From assembly GCA_027485535.1 (NCBI GenBank), contig JAIXQV010000093.1, positions 1 through 10,843 of the forward strand: a DNA stretch of 10,843 bases, written 5' to 3'. Numbering within the stretch: the first letter of the stretch is position 1; the number at the start of each line of letters is the position of its first letter. The position numbers and the translations under genes were made by a program. This DNA is from Oxalobacteraceae bacterium. GTDB lineage: Bacteria; Pseudomonadota; Gammaproteobacteria; Burkholderiales; Burkholderiaceae_D. A model generated the notes under the pieces. It was not told the DNA's origin. It searched no databases and worked only from the letters and a program-made list of their open reading frames with translations. Below are positions 7,683 to 10,843 of the stretch, in pieces.

Positions 7683-8852
7683 ATGTTGATTGATTTCTTT
7701 TTCACGCTGAAAGATGCGCGAGTTCCGGTCTCGATCAAGGAATTCTTGCTGCTACTGGAAGCCCTCGAAAAGAATGTGATCAGTCCGTCGATTGATGAGT
7801 TTTACTACCTCGCCCGTACCACGCTAGTCAAAGATGAGGCCAATTTCGATAAATTCGATAAAGCCTTTGGCTATTACTTCCACGGCGCGCAGACCTTATT
7901 CGATAAAGCACCGGAGATCCCGCTCGACTGGCTGATCAAGCGGCTACAGCGTGAGCTCACGCCCGAACAAAAAGCGCAAATTGAAAAATTCGGCTACGAC
8001 AAGCTGATGGATCGCCTCAAGCAATTACTCGATGAGCAAAAAGCACGTCATGAGGGCGGCAATAAATGGATAGGTACCGGTGGCACCTCTCCTTTCGGAA
8101 ACGGTGGCGCTAATCCAGAAGGCATCCGTATCGGTGGTGAAGGTGGTAACCGTAGCGCGGTCAAGGTGTGGGACGCGCGCGCTTTTCGTGACTATGACAG
8201 CGAGCGCGAGCTGGGCACGCGCAACATCAAAATCGCATTGCGCCGACTACGACAGTTTGCACGCGAAGGGCTGGAAGAAGAGCTGGCACTGGACGACACC
8301 ATACGCGCCACTGCCAATAACGCCGGCTGGCTAGATCTGAAGATGCAGCCCGAGCGCAAGAACAAGGTCAAGGTACTGATGCTGATGGATGTCGGCGGCA
8401 CTATGGACGACCATATTGCGCAAGTAGAAGAGCTATTCTCAGCCGCCAAGTCGGAGTTCAAGAATATGGAGTTCTTTTACTTCCACAACTGCGTCTATGA
8501 CCATCTTTGGAAACATAACCACCGGCGGCACGCCGAGCGCTTCCCGAGCTGGGAGGTGATCCGCAAATATCCAGCGGACACCAAGCTGATATTTGTCGGC
8601 GATGCCACCATGAGCCCCTATGAGATCGTGCAGCCGGGTGGCTCAGTGGAGTACAACAATGAAGAGGCCGGTGCGGTGTGGTTACAGCGCTTCACTCAAC
8701 AGTTTTCCAAGTACGTCTGGCTGAATCCGGAGCCCGAGGGCTTATGGCAGTACCGGCAGTCGATCGCGATTATTCGCCAGTTGATGTCTGATCGTATGTA
8801 CCCGATCACGATGGAGGGGCTGGATCGGGCAATGCAACTACTATCCAAATAG
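7683..8852 (+). CDS. CoxE-like VWA-domain protein, partner of the MoxR ATPase
   Basis: This is a 389-aa protein of the CoxE-like VWA group. The N-terminal part (1-120) is helical and starts with MLIDFFFTLKDARVPVSIKEFL, typical of this group. A glycine-rich linker occupies about 124-158. The C-terminal VWA domain carries the metal site LMLMDVGGTM: Asp236 is followed by Gly-Gly-Thr rather than the classical D-x-S-x-S, as I recall for this subfamily (usually DVGGSM). A second acidic position is Asp308 in FVGDATMSPYE. There is no signal peptide, so it is cytosolic. It lies 27 nt after the MoxR ATPase gene with a weak RBS, so the pair are probably co-transcribed and act together as a MoxR-VWA remodelling module. 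The target is unknown. Confidence 0.9.
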   Translation: MLIDFFFTLKDARVPVSIKEFLLLLEALEKNVISPSIDEFYYLARTTLVKDEANFDKFDKAFGYYFHGAQTLFDKAPEIPLDWLIKRLQRELTPEQKAQIEKFGYDKLMDRLKQLLDEQKARHEGGNKWIGTGGTSPFGNGGANPEGIRIGGEGGNRSAVKVWDARAFRDYDSERELGTRNIKIALRRLRQFAREGLEEELALDDTIRATANNAGWLDLKMQPERKNKVKVLMLMDVGGTMDDHIAQVEELFSAAKSEFKNMEFFYFHNCVYDHLWKHNHRRHAERFPSWEVIRKYPADTKLIFVGDATMSPYEIVQPGGSVEYNNEEAGAVWLQRFTQQFSKYVWLNPEPEGLWQYRQSIAIIRQLMSDRMYPITMEGLDRAMQLLSK

Positions 8853-8931
8853 CAGCCTCGCCCAAAACCCTACCTCTACCAGAGTTTAAAGTTCACGACA
8901 GTATTATTGTCAGCACTAGTACATCGGAAAA

Positions 8932-8951
8932 TCAAAGCTCTCTCGCTTTGA
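8932..8951. repeat. Perfect inverted repeat downstream of the VWA gene
   Basis: TCAAAGC (8932-8938) and GCTTTGA (8945-8951) form a 7-bp perfect stem with a 6-nt loop. A second, weaker stem (GACAGT/ATTGTC, with one G-T pair) lies at 8897-8911. Neither is followed by a U-run on the plus strand, so they are not standard terminators. They mark the boundary between the core genes and the AT-richer secretion cassette, and could be a bidirectional stop or a regulator site. Confidence 0.35.
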
Positions 8952-9010
8952 ATCAGTCTTCAAATAGTACATCCATAATTCAAATGACTTTGCTGCGGCC
9001 AAATCAGGGC

Positions 9011-9038
9011 GGAACAGCAAAAGGCGGAAACCCACCAA
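9011..9038 (+). promoter_or_regulatory. hrp box, promoter for a HrpL-type ECF sigma factor
   Basis: GGAACA (9011-9016) and CCACCAA (9032-9038) are separated by 15 nt. The known HrpL promoter consensus in type III secretion regulons is GGAACC-N15 to 17-CCACNNA, so 10 of 11 defined bases match at an allowed spacing. The box ends 48 nt before the ATG of the putative secretion chaperone and points the right way. Transcription would start a few bases downstream, around 9043-9047. It matches the independent evidence for a chaperone and an exported effector immediately downstream. No hrpL gene is in the window. Confidence 0.7.
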
Positions 9039-9047
9039 GTTCTCTGA

Positions 9048-9068
9048 GAGCGAAATCATTTTTCGCTC
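9048..9068 (+). repeat. 8-bp hairpin in the leader of the chaperone gene
   Basis: GAGCGAAA (9048-9055) and TTTCGCTC (9061-9068) pair perfectly around the loop TCATT. The hairpin would lie at the very 5' end of a transcript started from the hrp box and ends 7 nt before the AGGAG ribosome-binding site. It could stabilise the mRNA or tune initiation. Alternatively it could be a binding site for a regulator. Confidence 0.5.
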
Positions 9069-9086
9069 AATCTTTAGGAGAAACTT

Positions 9087-9548
9087 ATGGGAAAAGTCAG
9101 GCATTCGGTAAACACTTGGCTCCAAACTTTGGACAAAAAGTTTACCCTGGATGAATCGGGCCGTTGCTTTCTTCAGCGCGACAATGAAACCGGCGTTGTG
9201 GTTTATGCCCCAGAAGAAGGCGATGAGGTATTTCTATATAGCGACCTGATGCGCATTCCTGATAACAGCCCGCCCAAATTCTATGAAAAGATACTGACGC
9301 TCAACTCGCAAACCTCGCGGACTGGCGGAGCGTCTATTACCTTCGAATCAAGTTCAAATCAGCTGCTCGCCATTTTTTCTCAGCCAATAATAGCCTTAGA
9401 CAGCCAGACATTTCAAAACATACTGCAAAACCTACCCAGAACGGTTGAGTCACTGCGTTTGCAGCTAAAAGATATCTGGCTCGACTGTCAAAAAAACTTA
9501 TCCAACACACCGCTTATGCCTTCGATAAGTCAGATGAGTCACGCCTAA
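9087..9548 (+). CDS. Putative type III secretion chaperone, CesT/Tir type
   Basis: This 153-aa cytosolic protein has the layout of class I type III secretion chaperones. An N-terminal helix (residues 1-17, WLQTLDKKF) leads to F-x-L-D-x-x-G-R-C, then beta strands with VVVYAPEEGDEVFLYSDL, the ILTLNSQTSRTGGASITFESSSNQLLAIF block, and a last helix (about 115-135, FQNILQNLPRTVESLRLQL). This helix-strand-helix-strand-helix order, with the L-x-L-N block after a proline-containing loop, is what I associate with CesT/ShcA/Tir chaperones; such proteins dimerise and bind the N-terminal region of one effector. The RBS is strong: AGGAG six bases before ATG 9087. The gene is preceded by an hrp box and followed 50 nt later by a putative effector gene, the usual arrangement for chaperone and cognate effector. 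The call rests on pattern and context, not on a database match. Confidence 0.72.
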   Translation: MGKVRHSVNTWLQTLDKKFTLDESGRCFLQRDNETGVVVYAPEEGDEVFLYSDLMRIPDNSPPKFYEKILTLNSQTSRTGGASITFESSSNQLLAIFSQPIIALDSQTFQNILQNLPRTVESLRLQLKDIWLDCQKNLSNTPLMPSISQMSHA

Positions 9549-9598
9549 AGTATTTCTCGAAAAAAATCTAAAAGCTCTCAATCCATCCGGGACTAATT

Positions 9599-10687
9599 AT
9601 GAATCCTCTGCCAAATATTTCGCATAGTCATTCAACACCGACAGCCTCAGTAAGTAGCGCCAATCCTATACAAGCCACGATGCTCAGCGCTAACCAGGCA
9701 AGCGCAAGCCCTCTGTTCATGGGGTCTTCCAAGCTGCCCACGGAAGAACTAGCTCCACGGACGCTCACGCTTCCGTCATTAATCTTCGCCGGCTTATACG
9801 AAACAATTCAGGCTGACAAAGGAAGGGCAGAAATATCACTACCAATGGGCCCAATTCAGATCGGAGGCATAGGAGAGTCTAATCACGCCCCGGAAATGGG
9901 AAGCGCAGCAGAGCCTAATCACGAACTGGAATCTGTCGGCAAGCAGGTCGTTTTACCAAGAAATCACGCGCCGGAGAGCTGGTTATCTAGCGATATGAAC
10001 CCGCTTTACATGGGTCCATCACCCTCAATACGCAATAGCCATTTTATCGGTGGCGGCTCCGATGAAACTATGCTCAGCTTTTTACCCGATGATTTATCCC
10101 CGGCTGTCCTACAAAATTTAAGCCGAGAAAACTTGCAAAGGTTCGAGCAGATTCGCGATAGCTTTACGACCGAAACGCAAACCATCTCGATAAAAGAAAA
10201 AGATGGTAGCAAGCATGGAAGAACCGTCGATGTCACCGTAAGGAAATTCAATCGCCCAGACCCGAGCACTTATTTAACCAAGACTGCGATTGATAAACAT
10301 TTATCTATGTTCCTTGATAAGCCCTGTCTTTTCATTACGCGCGATGCGTATGAAAGCTTCTGCAAAAATGGAATCGGTCGTAAAGACGGCCAGTTTTTAA
10401 TTACTAAAGACATCGGCGACAAAATAGAAATACTACTTCGTAATAAGTCAACGTTCGCGGCGGGTGAGGCACAGTTAGGCATCCCTAGCGGTGCTTGGAA
10501 AAATCAGGAAATCATTCGGGCGACGGTCAATGAAATTCCAAACCTACGAATGGCTTCCGGCAATGAGGCCGGCGCCAATAAATACTGGATGCCGGGCGGC
10601 TACCTACCTAATGGATTACCAGAGGCCGTCTGCGACCAAATCCCCAAAGATAAAGTCACCATGAATAACTTCCACCCCGCCGACTAA
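9599..10687 (+). CDS. Putative type III effector with toxin-like C-terminal domain
   Basis: This is a 362-aa protein without a Sec signal. The N-terminus fits the export rules described for HrpL-regulated effectors: 11 Ser in the first 50 residues, Pro3/Leu4, and no acidic residue before Glu49. Residues about 50-160 are low in predicted structure and carry short repeats (NHAPE at 95-99 and 122-126, PLFMG/PLYMG at 38-42 and 135-139); this is where a chaperone would be expected to bind. A helical stretch (about 160-190) leads into a compact C-terminal domain (about 225-362) with YLTKTAIDKHLSMF, RDGQ-like RKDGQFLITK, AQLGIPSGAW, and the block GNEAGANKYWMPGG followed by LPEAV. This last pattern resembles C-terminal toxin modules I recall from Rhs and contact-dependent toxins, although I cannot assign an enzyme activity. 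GGGA six bases upstream is a weak RBS. It follows the chaperone gene by 50 nt. Confidence 0.65.
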   Translation: MNPLPNISHSHSTPTASVSSANPIQATMLSANQASASPLFMGSSKLPTEELAPRTLTLPSLIFAGLYETIQADKGRAEISLPMGPIQIGGIGESNHAPEMGSAAEPNHELESVGKQVVLPRNHAPESWLSSDMNPLYMGPSPSIRNSHFIGGGSDETMLSFLPDDLSPAVLQNLSRENLQRFEQIRDSFTTETQTISIKEKDGSKHGRTVDVTVRKFNRPDPSTYLTKTAIDKHLSMFLDKPCLFITRDAYESFCKNGIGRKDGQFLITKDIGDKIEILLRNKSTFAAGEAQLGIPSGAWKNQEIIRATVNEIPNLRMASGNEAGANKYWMPGGYLPNGLPEAVCDQIPKDKVTMNNFHPAD

Positions 10688-10742
10688 CAGCACCAACTCG
10701 CGCCAGCTAGCCGGTCATTCTTTTATGTCTTTGGAGAACGCT

Positions 10743-10843
10743 ATGGAAAACATACTGCTACATGAAGAAGCGTGGCGCTACAAACTTTACAAAAACGGGG
10801 CGGACTATGTCCTCTCAGTTCCATGTGGTAGCTCGGCGCTGTA
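10743..10843 (+). CDS. Start of a small protein, possible immunity partner; cut by window edge
   Basis: An open frame begins at ATG 10743 behind a strong RBS (GGAG, six bases upstream) and is cut after 33 codons. The visible part starts MENILLHEEAWRYKLYKN and continues with YVLSVPCGSSAL. Alternating hydrophobic strands and the V-x-C-G pattern resemble small beta-rich proteins that I recall encoded next to polymorphic toxin genes, which would suit an immunity protein. A second secretion chaperone is the main alternative. It lies 55 nt after the effector gene, on the same strand and without a terminator in between, so it is likely co-transcribed. The real-gene call is fairly safe; the function is inference. 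Confidence 0.6.
   Translation, partial: MENILLHEEAWRYKLYKNGADYVLSVPCGSSAL

Noticed and set aside
8853..9086. PIP box (TTCGB-N15-TTCGB), the other common type III regulator site
   Set aside because: Only one TTCG is found in the gap, so no pair exists. The hrp box fits far better.
8948..9154. 68-codon frame across the hrp box and chaperone start, and a 69-codon frame on the other strand (8916-9125)
   Set aside because: Both overlap the well-supported chaperone start and its RBS. The peptide composition is not protein-like, and the hrp box and hairpin explain the DNA better.
1..10843. CRISPR arrays, insertion sequences, rRNA or tRNA genes
   Set aside because: No regularly spaced repeats, transposase motifs, terminal inverted repeats or structural RNA signatures were seen on reading both strands.

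Overview
The window looks like a chromosomal segment of a betaproteobacterium, most likely Burkholderiales. The grounds are an intracellular PHB depolymerase of the Cupriavidus PhaZ1 type, and the order soluble RsxB/RnfB, Nth, DUF1841, then a MoxR-type ATPase with a VWA partner, which I recall as typical of that order. No 16S or other taxonomic marker is present, so this is inference.

Left part (1-3203, minus strand). Three genes read leftward: a small exported DUF2946 protein, a TonB-dependent outer-membrane receptor, and a secreted Asp-box (BNR, sialidase-like) protein with a Cys-Glu-Cys-Cys cluster that runs off the left edge. The last two overlap by 4 nt (GTGA). The set looks like one envelope uptake operon. 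Copper or another metal is a reasonable guess from DUF2946 and the cysteines, but it is not proven.

Middle part (3204-8852, plus strand). A 382-nt gap with a weak sigma70-like promoter leads to phaZ, followed by a strong hairpin. Then come rsxB and nth, overlapping by 4 nt, the DUF1841 gene, a MoxR-family AAA+ ATPase and its CoxE-like VWA partner. These are ordinary core genes.

Right part (8853-10843, plus strand). This is the accessory and most interesting part. The AT content rises. A near-consensus hrp box (GGAACA-N15-CCACCAA), the promoter type read by HrpL-family ECF sigma factors, lies just upstream of a CesT/Tir-type type III secretion chaperone gene. Next is a 362-aa protein with a textbook type III export signal: 11 Ser in the first 50 residues, no acidic residue before 49, Pro3/Leu4. 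Its C-terminal domain resembles, from memory, C-terminal toxin modules of Rhs/polymorphic toxins. A third gene with a strong RBS starts 55 nt later and is cut by the window edge; its first 33 residues look like a small beta-rich immunity-type protein. The working model is a HrpL-controlled cassette of chaperone, toxin-like effector and possible immunity protein. No secretion apparatus gene is visible here, so the secretion system must be elsewhere in the genome.
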